Assembly: GCF_003439925.1 (NCBI RefSeq)
Contig: NZ_QQRR01000002.1
Location: 310,001-374,000, forward strand
DNA length: 64,000 nucleotides
Direction: 5' to 3'
DNA from: Haloprofundus halophilus
Lineage (GTDB): Archaea > Halobacteriota > Halobacteria > Halobacteriales > Haloferacaceae
Numbering within the stretch: position 1 is the stretch's first letter; the number at the start of each line of letters is the position of its first letter. The position numbers and the translations under genes were made by a program. Positions 8,758 through 17,093 of the stretch are shown one piece after another. The notes beneath the pieces were generated by a model. It did no database searches. It was not told the origin of the DNA and saw nothing but the letters and a program-made list of their open reading frames with translations.

Positions 8758-10014
8758 CTACGGTCGGTCACCCGTCGATTCGGCCGGGTACGGATCGAAC
8801 TCTCCGCGTGCGGGCGCGGGAATGTACCCCTCTAGGTCGACATCGGCAAATTCGACACGTTCTCCGCGTTCGGCAGCGAGGTACGAGGCCATACAGAGTT
8901 CGACGACCTCCAGTCCGTCGTGGAGGTCCTCTCGAGCGTTCTCGCCCGCACGGAACGCGGAAACGACGTGACGGTTCTGGTCCAGATACCCGTACGTCGT
9001 CACCTCGTCGGGGATGACGGCCATCTCTCCTTGCGTCGCCTGCTGTTTCTCGACCACGTAGCCCGCGTCGTCCTCGTTATCGGACGAGACGAAGATACCG
9101 ACGCCGGATTCGAGCGTGTTGATGTTCCCCGAGTACTCCGGGCCGAGCAGTTCGATGGTTATCCGGAGTCCGGAACCGACGAAACACCACGAGTTCGTGG
9201 ACTCCGCGACGACGACTTCCCCGTCGTCGGTTTCGTAGAACACCGTCGCGTGTGCGTAATCCTCGGTCGGCTTCGACTGGAAATCGACGTCGAAATCCGC
9301 CGCAAGCCGGTCTGCGTACTCCTCACGCGCCCACTTCAGCGTCGAGAGGTCGCAGGTGACCGCGAGCGGCGTCAGGTCGTCACCCGTCGTCGATTCGAGC
9401 AGGTGTTTGTTGACCTTGTGGGAGTGACACATCATGTCGTTCAGAACGCCTCCGCCCTGTTTCTCCCCGTCCCAGAACCACGCCGAGTGCGGTCCCGCGT
9501 GCTCCTCGGCCGACCGCGCGAGGTAGGGACGACCCGCCGCCTTGGCGCTCTCCCACAGCAACGCTTTGACCCTCTCCACGCCGGGCATGTAGACTTGATT
9601 CTCGAGATACGCGTGGGCGACATCGATCGACTCGATCAGTTCGACGACTCGCCTGGCCTCCGTGAGATTGCGTGCGAGTGGCTTTTCGATGGCGATTCCG
9701 TCGAGGTTGGCACCGTCTTCGACCGCACTGACGATCTCTTCGACCGTTTCGAGACGGGTGAAGTTCGGACTGGTGATCCAGAGCGCGTCCACATCCGGAT
9801 CTTCGGTGAGGTCGCCGACCGACTCGTGGACCGTCGCGTCGCCGCACTCGTACTCCTCGAGTTTCTCGGCGACGGCCTCGGCCTTGCTCCGGGTGGGGTT
9901 CATCACACCGGCCGCGTGGGCGTGGCGAATCCCGCGAAGCGTCTCGGAGTGAAACGTATCCGTGATGAATCCGGCACCGACGAACCCGATTCCTAGTGAA
10001 TCGTTCGCTGACAT
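8758..10014 (-). CDS. Gfo/Idh/MocA-family NAD(P)-dependent oxidoreductase
   Basis: 418 residues from the ATG at 10012-10014. Rossmann glycine motif GFVGAGFITDTFH near residues 9-21 and the family's EKPLARNL (substrate/nicotinamide pocket Lys) near residue 108. HAYLENQVYMPGVERVK and the LNDMMCHSHK stretch give the His/Asp of the C-terminal catalytic sheet. Family members oxidise sugars, inositols or sugar acids; the substrate is not readable. It lies 261 bases upstream of the BMP importer in the same direction, suggesting the dehydrogenase acts on, or near, the imported compound. A TATA box (CTATTTATATTG on the minus strand, near 10050-10061) supports this start over the longer open frame. Confidence 0.88.
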   Translation of the reverse strand: MSANDSLGIGFVGAGFITDTFHSETLRGIRHAHAAGVMNPTRSKAEAVAEKLEEYECGDATVHESVGDLTEDPDVDALWITSPNFTRLETVEEIVSAVEDGANLDGIAIEKPLARNLTEARRVVELIESIDVAHAYLENQVYMPGVERVKALLWESAKAAGRPYLARSAEEHAGPHSAWFWDGEKQGGGVLNDMMCHSHKVNKHLLESTTGDDLTPLAVTCDLSTLKWAREEYADRLAADFDVDFQSKPTEDYAHATVFYETDDGEVVVAESTNSWCFVGSGLRITIELLGPEYSGNINTLESGVGIFVSSDNEDDAGYVVEKQQATQGEMAVIPDEVTTYGYLDQNRHVVSAFRAGENAREDLHDGLEVVELCMASYLAAERGERVEFADVDLEGYIPAPARGEFDPYPAESTGDRP

Positions 10015-10194
10015 GTACTCGATGAGCAATCGCCGTCGGCAATATAAATAGCTTGACACGCCGCTCGCCCTCTCTCCGTGCAGTGTCGTACTGTACTCGC
10101 CACGGCCGAGACGAACAGCGTCACCAGCGTCGTATTCCCGGGGCGACCGCGCAGCGCATCGCCGTCCCAAACGGAGCCTCGCGGTTGTCAGCGC

Positions 10195-12153
10195 CTACGA
10201 ACTCGGCGTCGGCGCGTCCCGCGAGTCCGGTTCGTCGGGGACCTCCGCGACGCTTCCGGCGACGGCCTGCAGGAACGCCAGCGGGGCAGCGGCGGCCCAC
10301 GCCTGCGGTTCGCACGCTTCGCCGTAGGAGACCGGCACTTCGGTCTCCTCGCGCTCGAAGCCCGCGAACAGTTCGGGCAGGCGGTCGTTGCCGCGCTTTT
10401 CCGCGGCGGCGACCAGCCCCTCCGCGACCCGTCGGGCGGCGTCGACGCGGCCGTAACGGGCCATCCCGAGGACGACCAGCGAATTGTCGTGCGGCCAGAC
10501 GCTGCCGAGGTGGTAGCTCTGCGGGTTGTAGACGCCGTGGCTCGCCGCGAGCGTCCGGAGGCCCCAGCCGGTGAACATGTCGTCGGCGACGAGGCGGTCG
10601 ACGAGCGCGTCCGCCCGCGCCTCGGGGACGATGCCGCTCCACAGGCAGTGACCCGCGTTCGTCGTCACCGACGCGACCCGCTCTTTCCCGCCGTCGAGCG
10701 CGACGGCGTAGCAGTTCTCCTCGGGGAGCCAGAACGCCTCGTCGAACGCCTCCTTGAGGGCGGCGGCCTCGCGCTCCAGTTCGGTCGCGCGCGCCTCGTC
10801 GCCGGCGTGGCGTGCGAGGTCGGCGGCGCGGCGCTTGGCGTCGTACGCGTAGCCCTGCACCTCGGCGACCGCGAGCGGTCCCTCGGGATGCTCGCCGTCG
10901 GGGTGCATGATGCCGTCACCGCTGTCCTTCCACGCCTGATGGGTGAGGCTGCCGTCGCCGCCGTCGGTCGGGTACTCGAGGAAGCCGTCGCCGTCGCGGT
11001 CGCCGTACTCGTCGAGCCAGCCGAGTGCGCGTTCGACGTGCGGGCGCATCTCTTCGGCGAAGGCGTCGTCGCCGGTGCGCCTCCACGTCTCGTGGACGAG
11101 CACGACGAACAGCGCCGTCGCGTCGACGGTGCCGTAGTACGGCGAGTGCGGCACCTCGCCGCGGGCGGCGAGTTCGCCGTAACGGACCTCGTGGAGAATC
11201 TTGCCCGGTTCGGCGTCGCGGAACTCGTCTTCCGCCTCGGCTTGGTGGGCGGCGAGGTAGCGACAGGTGCCCTTCGCCAACTCGGTCGAGAGGCCGAGCG
11301 ACTGGTAGGCGGCGATGAGCGAGTCGCGGCCGAACGCGGTCGCGAACCACGGCATCCCCGCGGCGAGCATCGGTCCATACTCGGTGTCGAGACGGAGCTC
11401 CAACAGGTTCTCGCGGCTCTCTTCGAGCACCGACTCCCAGCCTGCGGGCGCGTCCTCCAGCGTCGTCGCTTCGGCCCACTCGCGTTCGCGCTCGCGGACC
11501 TCGTCGCGGGCCGCGTCGACGGCCGCCCGCACGTTCGAGGTCGGCCCGTCGGTCGTCACCGCCAGCGAGAGCTGCTGTGACTCCTGCGGGTCGAATTCCA
11601 GCGGCACCGACAGCGTCGCGTCGACCCGGTCGCCCGCGGTCTCGACGCCGACCTCGACGTCGCGATTCGCGATCACGGAGACCGACGCGTCGAATTCAAC
11701 GTCGTCGGGGTCGTACGTGAACGTCACGCCGTTTTCGCGCGTCTCCACGTCGATATCTCGGTCGCGGAGCGCGTTGCCGTCGAAGCCGCGCACCTCGAAC
11801 AGGTCGTCGAACCGGGTGCCGACGGCGAGTTCGAGCGTCTCCGTGTGGGGGTCGCGCGTGAGGTTCGTGACGGTCACCGACTCGTAGAGGCCGTCGGTGA
11901 CGAACTGGCGGCGACTCAGTTGCAGCGCTCGCGCGCCGCGCTCCAGCGGCGTCGCGAGGTGGACGAGTCGCTCGGCGGGGCGGACGTCGACCAGTTCGAG
12001 CGGTTCGAGCGTTCTCCCGCTCGCCCCGAGTCGGTACCGGTCGAGACGCCTCGTGTCTCGGTGGTAGAACCCGTCGTGGCTACGCGTCGGCGCGCCGTCC
12101 TCGTCGGTCACGAGGAAGGTCGACCCGTTCGCCACGGTGCTGTCTGTCTTCAT
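10195..12153 (-). CDS. Amylo-alpha-1,6-glucosidase / glycogen-debranching-type enzyme
   Basis: 652 residues. N-terminal beta-sandwich domain (about 1-240, beginning with FLVTDEDGAPTRSHDGFYH) typical of bacterial/archaeal GDE-N modules, then an (alpha/alpha)6 barrel (about 250-640) with WFATAFGRDSLIAAY, QAWKDSGD and PQSYHLGSVWPHDN, which hold the acidic catalytic residues of the GDE_C family. It should hydrolyse alpha-1,6 branches or short alpha-glucans in the cytosol; no signal peptide. Divergent from the sugar-importer operon with a shared palindromic operator midway between the two TATA boxes, so both are probably controlled together. Confidence 0.9.
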   Translation of the reverse strand: MKTDSTVANGSTFLVTDEDGAPTRSHDGFYHRDTRRLDRYRLGASGRTLEPLELVDVRPAERLVHLATPLERGARALQLSRRQFVTDGLYESVTVTNLTRDPHTETLELAVGTRFDDLFEVRGFDGNALRDRDIDVETRENGVTFTYDPDDVEFDASVSVIANRDVEVGVETAGDRVDATLSVPLEFDPQESQQLSLAVTTDGPTSNVRAAVDAARDEVREREREWAEATTLEDAPAGWESVLEESRENLLELRLDTEYGPMLAAGMPWFATAFGRDSLIAAYQSLGLSTELAKGTCRYLAAHQAEAEDEFRDAEPGKILHEVRYGELAARGEVPHSPYYGTVDATALFVVLVHETWRRTGDDAFAEEMRPHVERALGWLDEYGDRDGDGFLEYPTDGGDGSLTHQAWKDSGDGIMHPDGEHPEGPLAVAEVQGYAYDAKRRAADLARHAGDEARATELEREAAALKEAFDEAFWLPEENCYAVALDGGKERVASVTTNAGHCLWSGIVPEARADALVDRLVADDMFTGWGLRTLAASHGVYNPQSYHLGSVWPHDNSLVVLGMARYGRVDAARRVAEGLVAAAEKRGNDRLPELFAGFEREETEVPVSYGEACEPQAWAAAAPLAFLQAVAGSVAEVPDEPDSRDAPTPSS

Positions 12154-12179
12154 CTGTCGTGTGTTGCGGTCGGCCCCCA

Positions 12180-12186
12180 GTTATAC
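12180..12186 (-). promoter_or_regulatory. TATA box of the debranching-enzyme gene
   Basis: GTATAAC on the minus strand, centred about 30 bases from the ATG at 12151-12153. The palindromic operator starts 12 bases further upstream. Confidence 0.6.
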
Positions 12187-12197
12187 GTCCCGGTTCA

Positions 12198-12213
12198 CAC
12201 TACTCCAGTAGTG
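12198..12213. promoter_or_regulatory. Palindromic operator, copy 1 (divergent sugar promoters)
   Basis: CACTACTCCAGTAGTG: perfect 7-base inverted arms around CC. It sits between two divergent TATA boxes, 12 bases upstream of the minus-strand one and 15 bases upstream of the plus-strand one. Near-identical palindromes occur at 25509 and 26748 upstream of functionally linked genes. Best candidate for binding is the TrmB-family protein encoded at 21827-22906. A site upstream of TATA usually means activation in archaea. Confidence 0.75.
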
Positions 12214-12227
12214 AGAAATCCCGAATG

Positions 12228-12234
12228 TTTATTA
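12228..12234 (+). promoter_or_regulatory. TATA box of the sugar-importer operon
   Basis: TTTATTA about 27 bases before the ATG at 12258, so the transcript is probably leaderless. Confidence 0.6.
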
Positions 12235-12257
12235 ATCGGTGTACATATGTCCTGAAC

Positions 12258-13589
12258 ATGGCAGACGATAGCACGCGGTTCGGCGGGATGACACGACGAC
12301 GATTCGTGCACGCGGCCGGTGCGACCGGCGCTGCGGGGTTGCTCGCCGGCTGTTCGAACGACTCCGGAAACGGCGGCTCCGGGGGCTCCGGCGGGTCGAA
12401 CGGTTCCGGCAGCGGCGGGTCCGGCGACGTGTCGGGCGACCTGACGCTCTCGGGGTGGGCCGCCGACGACACCGAGTCGGAGCTCGTCAAGGAGCTGCTC
12501 TCGGAGTTCGAGTCCGACAACGAGGGCGTCAGCGTCGAGTACAACGCGGTGCAGTCGGAGTACAAACAGAAGATGAAGACGCAGCTCGGCGCGGGCAACG
12601 CGCCGGACGTCTTCTACCTCGACGGGAGCTACTTCAGCTCCTTCGCCTCCGAGGACGTGCTGTTGGAGATGGACTCGCTCGGCGAGGCCGACGACTACAA
12701 CCTCGACGACTTCATCGAACCGGTGCTCGACGCGTTCCGGTACGACGGGACGCTGTACGGCATCCCGAAGGACTTCTCGACGCTCGGGCTGTTCCACAAC
12801 ACCGCGATGTTCGAGGAGGCGGGCGCGGAGGTGCCCGAGACGTGGAGCGACCTGCGCTCGGCGCTCGAAACCATCGACAGCAATCTGGACGTCGACGCGC
12901 CGATGATCGAGTTCCCGAACGCCCGCATCTGGCACGCGATGATCTACCAGAACGGCGGCCAGATTCTCGAAGACGACGGCAGCGGCGTCGCACTCGCGTC
13001 CGACGCGGGCGTCGAGGCGCTGCAGTTCCTCACCGACCTCAAGAAAGACGGGCTGCTCGCGGTGCCGAGCGACATCGGCGCGGACTGGCACGGCGCGGCC
13101 ATCGGCAACGAACAGGTCGCCGTCGCCGGTATCGGCGCGTGGGCGTTCCCGTACCTCGAAGAGGACGCGCCCGACGTCGACGAGAACGTCGACGTGGCGC
13201 ACCTGCCGACGCCGCAGGGCGGCCAGAAGGCGACGACGGCGTTCCCCGTCTCCTACAGCGTCTCGACGGGAACCGACTCCCCCGAGGCGGCCAAGATGCT
13301 CGTCCGGGAACTGACCAGCGACGAGGGGATGGCTCGATGGGCCGAGAAGGGGCTCGCGCTGTCGGCGCGGAAGTCCCACGCCGATCTCGACTACTACGAG
13401 CAGAACCCGCGCAAGCAGAAGATGCTCGAAGCCGGCGAGTGGTCGCACCCGTTCGCCTACGGGCCGAACAGCGAGGCCATCGTCAACCGCCTCGACCCCG
13501 AACTGGAGGGGGCGATGCTCGGCGAGCAGTCCGCCCGTGAAGCGCTCGAAAACGCCCAGCAGAAGATCAACTCGGAAGTCTTCAACTGA
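12258..13589 (+). CDS. Sugar (MalE-like) ABC importer, substrate-binding lipoprotein
   Basis: 443 residues. Twin-arginine signal MTRRRFVHAAG (11-21) and lipobox LLAGC with Cys32, then a Gly/Ser linker (36-57) and an extracellular solute-binding family 1 domain: LSGWAADDTESELV at the start of the fold, QLGAGNAPDVFYLDG, LYGIPKDFSTLGLFHN near residue 165. Family 1 proteins bind maltose, maltodextrin and other oligosaccharides. Start at 12258 fits the TATA spacing. First gene of a three-gene importer operon whose ATPase gene is missing locally and is probably the one at 24334-25470. Confidence 0.93.
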   Translation: MADDSTRFGGMTRRRFVHAAGATGAAGLLAGCSNDSGNGGSGGSGGSNGSGSGGSGDVSGDLTLSGWAADDTESELVKELLSEFESDNEGVSVEYNAVQSEYKQKMKTQLGAGNAPDVFYLDGSYFSSFASEDVLLEMDSLGEADDYNLDDFIEPVLDAFRYDGTLYGIPKDFSTLGLFHNTAMFEEAGAEVPETWSDLRSALETIDSNLDVDAPMIEFPNARIWHAMIYQNGGQILEDDGSGVALASDAGVEALQFLTDLKKDGLLAVPSDIGADWHGAAIGNEQVAVAGIGAWAFPYLEEDAPDVDENVDVAHLPTPQGGQKATTAFPVSYSVSTGTDSPEAAKMLVRELTSDEGMARWAEKGLALSARKSHADLDYYEQNPRKQKMLEAGEWSHPFAYGPNSEAIVNRLDPELEGAMLGEQSAREALENAQQKINSEVFN

Positions 13590-13591
13590 CG

Positions 13592-14617
13592 ATGGCGCTC
13601 GAAGAAGGTGACGCCGGCGGCGACGACTCCTTCGGGAGCGCCGCCCGCGACTACCTCGGGCGAGGACGAACCGCCGCCGGGAGACGCGTGGGCGTCACCG
13701 AAGACCAGGACAACCTGATGGGGTGGCTGTTCGTCGCGCCCAACGTCCTCGTCTTCTCGATGTTCCTGCTCGGCCCGGTGCTGTTCGCGTTCTACGTCTC
13801 CTTTCAGGAGTGGAGCATCCTCCGCAACGCGGGCGAGTTCGTCGGACTGGAGAACTACCTGACCGTGCTTCAACCGCTGCCGGTGACCTCCGAGGGGCTC
13901 AACCTGCGCGTGTTCACGAACCCGACCGAGAACCTCTTCTGGTACTCGCTGAAGAACACCGTCGTCTACGCCGTCGGCACCGTCCCCCTGCAGATTCTGG
14001 GCGGCCTCGCCGTCGCGCTGATGCTCGACAAACGGGTGCGCGCGAAGAAAGCCTACCGCGCGGCCTACTTCATGCCGGTCATGCTGAGCGGCGCGGCCAG
14101 CGCCGTCATGTGGCGCTGGTTCCTCTCGGCGGACGGCGTCATCAACAACTTTCTTCGACCGATTGGCCTGGCGCACAACTGGGCGGGTGACCCGGCCACC
14201 GCGCTCGGCGGCGTGATGCTCATGGCCGTCTGGGGCGGCATCGGTTCGAACATGATCTTCTTCCTCGCGGGGTTGCAGAACATCCCCGAGGAACTGTACG
14301 AGGCCGCCCGCATCGACGGCGCGAGTCGCTGGCACCTGTTTCGGCACGTCACGTGGCCGAACCTCGGGAACACCAACTTCTTCGTCATCGTGATGGCGGT
14401 CATCAGCGCGTTCCAGGTGTTCGGCATCGCGCTCGTCTTCTCCGAAGGTGGGCCGTACTACGCGACGACGACGACGGTGCTTCTCATCTACCAGCGCGCC
14501 TTCGACGAGGGAGCGATGGGTGAGGGTGCGGCGATGGCGTTCATCCTCTTTCTCATCATCTTCGCCTTCTCGTACTACCAGTACAAACACCAGCAGTCCG
14601 GGGAGGTGGAGTACTGA
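13592..14617 (+). CDS. Sugar ABC importer, MalF-like permease
   Basis: 341 residues. A 45-residue charged cytosolic N-terminus precedes about six helices. The EAA loop EELYEAARIDGASRWHLFR near residue 233 is the docking site for the ATPase. Starts two bases after the binding-protein stop and its stop codon shares a base with the next start. Pairs with the MalG-like permease to form the membrane channel for an oligosaccharide. Confidence 0.93.
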   Translation: MALEEGDAGGDDSFGSAARDYLGRGRTAAGRRVGVTEDQDNLMGWLFVAPNVLVFSMFLLGPVLFAFYVSFQEWSILRNAGEFVGLENYLTVLQPLPVTSEGLNLRVFTNPTENLFWYSLKNTVVYAVGTVPLQILGGLAVALMLDKRVRAKKAYRAAYFMPVMLSGAASAVMWRWFLSADGVINNFLRPIGLAHNWAGDPATALGGVMLMAVWGGIGSNMIFFLAGLQNIPEELYEAARIDGASRWHLFRHVTWPNLGNTNFFVIVMAVISAFQVFGIALVFSEGGPYYATTTTVLLIYQRAFDEGAMGEGAAMAFILFLIIFAFSYYQYKHQQSGEVEY

Positions 14618-15483
14618 TGGCGCGCTCCAGCTACGAGTACCCCGGCTACGAGCGCTCGGGCGTCGGCTACTGGTCGAAGACGGCGCTGCTGTACGTCGTC
14701 GTCACCGCGGGCGCGCTGTGGATGACGCTCCCCTTCTGGTGGACCATCACCACGTCGCTGTCGGCGAACCCGCAGGCCTCGGAGGTGTCGTTCATCCCGG
14801 CGGCGGTGACGCTGCAGAACTTCGTCCAGCTGTGGGAGCGCCCCGACATCCTGCTCGTTCGCTGGTTCGTTAACACCGTCATCTTCGCGGGCGCGGTGAC
14901 GCTGTTCAACCTCACGTTCGACAGCCTCGCGGGCTACGCACTGGCGAAGCTCGACTTCTGGGGTCGAGACAAGCTCTTCTTGGGCTTCATCTCGACGATG
15001 ATGATTCCGGGCATGGTGACGCTCATCCCCGTCTACCTCATCCTCGTCGAACTCGACTGGACGAACACCTACCAGGGGCTCATCGCGCCGCTGATAGCGG
15101 GGCCGTTCGGCATCTTCCTCCTGCGGCAGCACTTCAAGAGCCTCCCGACGAGCCTCGGCGAGGCGGCGAAGATAGACGGCTGCAACGAGTTCCAGACGTT
15201 CTACAAGATCTACCTGCCGCTGGCGAAACCCGCGCTGGCGACGCTCGCCATCTTCACGTTCATGGGCGCGTGGAACAACTTCCAGTGGCCGCTCATCATC
15301 GCCAACGAGAACGAGATGTACACGCTGCCGGTGGCGCTGTTCGCCGTCAGAAACCAGTACTTCGCCGAGTGGGGGCTGATGATGGCCGCGGCGCTCATCA
15401 TCGTCGCGCCCGTGCTCGTCGCGTTCCTCGCGGCGCAGAACTACTTCATCCGCGGGATGAGCCTCAGCGGCATGAAGGGGTAG
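14617..15483 (+). CDS. Sugar ABC importer, MalG-like permease
   Basis: 288 residues, about six helices. EAA loop LPTSLGEAAKIDGCNEFQT near residue 180 for ATPase contact, and the MalG-type C-terminus (FIRGMSLSGMKG). The start overlaps the MalF-like stop by one base (TGATG), implying coupled translation. Last gene of the operon; no ATPase gene follows. Confidence 0.93.
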   Translation: MARSSYEYPGYERSGVGYWSKTALLYVVVTAGALWMTLPFWWTITTSLSANPQASEVSFIPAAVTLQNFVQLWERPDILLVRWFVNTVIFAGAVTLFNLTFDSLAGYALAKLDFWGRDKLFLGFISTMMIPGMVTLIPVYLILVELDWTNTYQGLIAPLIAGPFGIFLLRQHFKSLPTSLGEAAKIDGCNEFQTFYKIYLPLAKPALATLAIFTFMGAWNNFQWPLIIANENEMYTLPVALFAVRNQYFAEWGLMMAAALIIVAPVLVAFLAAQNYFIRGMSLSGMKG

Positions 15484-15616
15484 GTTCGGCTCCGCGTACC
15501 GTTCCGTTCTGTTCTACTCGGCTGAACCACTTCGCCCACGAGAGAAGTCAGTGTGAATCCAGCGGACGCATCCATCACCGAGGATGAACCGGGCCGAAAA
15601 GACGCGAGCCTGTTCT

Positions 15617-15784
15617 TTAATCGACGAGTTCGAATTCTGCGTTTCCACAGTTACACGACCCGTCTGTTCCGACCGGACGGAAATTCCCGTTCGTCTTCTC
15701 CTGTGCGGGATAGATGTTCGCACAATCGGTGCATCGTGCGAACACAGTCGGGTCGTTTCCATTGTGTAGATGTTTCTCAGTCAT
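15617..15784 (-). CDS. 55-residue zinc-binding microprotein
   Basis: Short frame starting MTEKHLHNGNDPTVFARC at 15784 and ending FELVD. It has two cysteine pairs, CTDC (residues 18-21) and CNC (45-47), spaced like a small zinc ribbon, and an acidic composition typical of haloarchaea. Haloarchaeal genomes hold many such zinc microproteins, some linked to regulation. It stands alone between the importer operon and the HEPN-MNT pair. A TATA-like CTATTTACC lies about 60 bases upstream, so a short leader is likely. Function unknown. Confidence 0.75.
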   Translation of the reverse strand: MTEKHLHNGNDPTVFARCTDCANIYPAQEKTNGNFRPVGTDGSCNCGNAEFELVD

Positions 15785-15978
15785 GTGCTTCGAGGCCGAC
15801 AGTACGCCGGTATCTCCTGCTCCTCAGAGGCTCATAGCCGGTAAATAGCTTTCTAACCGATTTCCGATAGGTTTGCGAGCGCCGTTAGTGGTCGGTCGTG
15901 GCTTCCGACGAGTACAGTCGTGGGTTCTCTCCTTGAGTTCGGCAACTAGGTGTTGATTTACTCGCTTCTCCGACGAAG

Positions 15979-16437
15979 TCAGTCGTCAAGCGCGCCGATG
16001 GAATCGAGGTAGTCGCGAACCGCTTGGACAAACAGTCGATAGCGCTCCAGATCTTGGAGCGCGTTGTAGACGACATCGTGATCGATGATTCGTCCATATG
16101 TATGCGACAACACGTTGCGGAATCGAGCCCCCTGTGCCATCTCCTCGGCCAGCGTTGGTGAAAGCACTCCAATCTCACCGAGCGCTCGCATCGACTCTGG
16201 ATTGCTAGCTGGTGGGTGCCCACGTTCGTGCTTGACGAGTTCTTCACCGATGTCAATCGAGGCTTCAGTCATCTTTACGAACCGGCGCTCGACGATATCA
16301 CGAGTATCCGAATCAGACTTGTATTCGTCGCGACTGAGACGCTGCTTCCGGGCGAGTACACCGAGGCTCTCCTCAATGGTTTCGACAGCAGTCAGAATCC
16401 TGTTGAGACGGTCCGCTGGAAAGCTATCAGTCGTCAT
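15979..16437 (-). CDS. hepT: HEPN-domain toxin (HepT/DUF86)
   Basis: 152-residue helical protein. It holds the complete RX4HXY motif of HepT toxins: Arg107, His112, Tyr114 in RNVLSHTY. HEPN toxins are RNases that cut tRNA or mRNA; in studied type VII systems the partner nucleotidyltransferase blocks the toxin by adding AMP groups to the motif Tyr. Its start overlaps the MntA stop by four bases (ATGA), antitoxin first. All key residues are intact, so the toxin should be active. Confidence 0.9.
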   Translation of the reverse strand: MTTDSFPADRLNRILTAVETIEESLGVLARKQRLSRDEYKSDSDTRDIVERRFVKMTEASIDIGEELVKHERGHPPASNPESMRALGEIGVLSPTLAEEMAQGARFRNVLSHTYGRIIDHDVVYNALQDLERYRLFVQAVRDYLDSIGALDD

Positions 16438-16922
16438 CCGTCATTCTCCGACTCGCCGGATACAGGCGCCCTAGCATCACCGCTATCGAGATGGGCGTCA
16501 ATTCTGGCCAGCGCTGCGTCGAGCCGTTCGCGAGGTGACTGCGTCTCGGTATCAGCCGCCGTTATCTGCTGACGAAGCTCGGCGGCGCGTTCTTGCTCGC
16601 CGAGGAGGAGTACACCATTTTCGAAGACCGCCTCCGCGAGTGCTGGTGAGGCTGCATGAAGATCGACGAGATCCACGTCATCGGTCCCGAGTGTATCACT
16701 CAGATCGGCACTCAATCCAAGGAAAGTATCGTTGTAGTTCGAATCTGACGGGCGTTCAGCGTCGAATTCGACCGCGAGATCGATATCGCTTGCTGAGTGC
16801 GTCGTCTCGGTCGCGTGTGAGCCGAAGAGAATCGCAAGCCGGACCGGATGCTCCCGAAGAACGCCGAGGAGGGCGTCGAGATCAACGGACGCATTGACAG
16901 CGGTCGACTCGACGGTTCTCAT
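16434..16922 (-). CDS. mntA: MNT-domain nucleotidyltransferase antitoxin (MntA)
   Basis: 162 residues. The GSX10DXD signature is exact: Gly34-Ser35, ten residues, Asp46 and Asp48 (GSHATE to SDIDLAV). This is the minimal nucleotidyltransferase fold that AMPylates HepT. The N-terminus (1-25) precedes the usual start of the fold by little, so the 16922 start is reasonable, though the internal frame offers others. The last 40 residues are polar and probably flexible. Forms an operon with hepT. Confidence 0.9.
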   Translation of the reverse strand: MRTVESTAVNASVDLDALLGVLREHPVRLAILFGSHATETTHSASDIDLAVEFDAERPSDSNYNDTFLGLSADLSDTLGTDDVDLVDLHAASPALAEAVFENGVLLLGEQERAAELRQQITAADTETQSPRERLDAALARIDAHLDSGDARAPVSGESENDG

Positions 16923-17093
16923 TGTCCGAAATCAGGGTTTCCGGCCATATAAAAACGCAGGTGCCCCTCGGACACTGTTCCTTGTAGATGTCTCACCTGT
17001 GATATTAACTCGGAGATGTCCCGACGGGCGTGCTGCATACAGAGCGCGTACTCCGCCCCAAATAGTTATCTCGGCCGTTTGCTAAAGAGTAAC

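Noticed and set aside
10078-11580. Plus-strand 500-residue frame opposite the debranching enzyme
   Set aside because: Antisense shadow in GC-rich DNA; the minus strand has clear enzyme motifs.
12195-13448. Minus-strand 417-residue frame opposite the sugar-binding protein
   Set aside because: Antisense shadow; the plus strand encodes a Tat lipoprotein with a complete domain.
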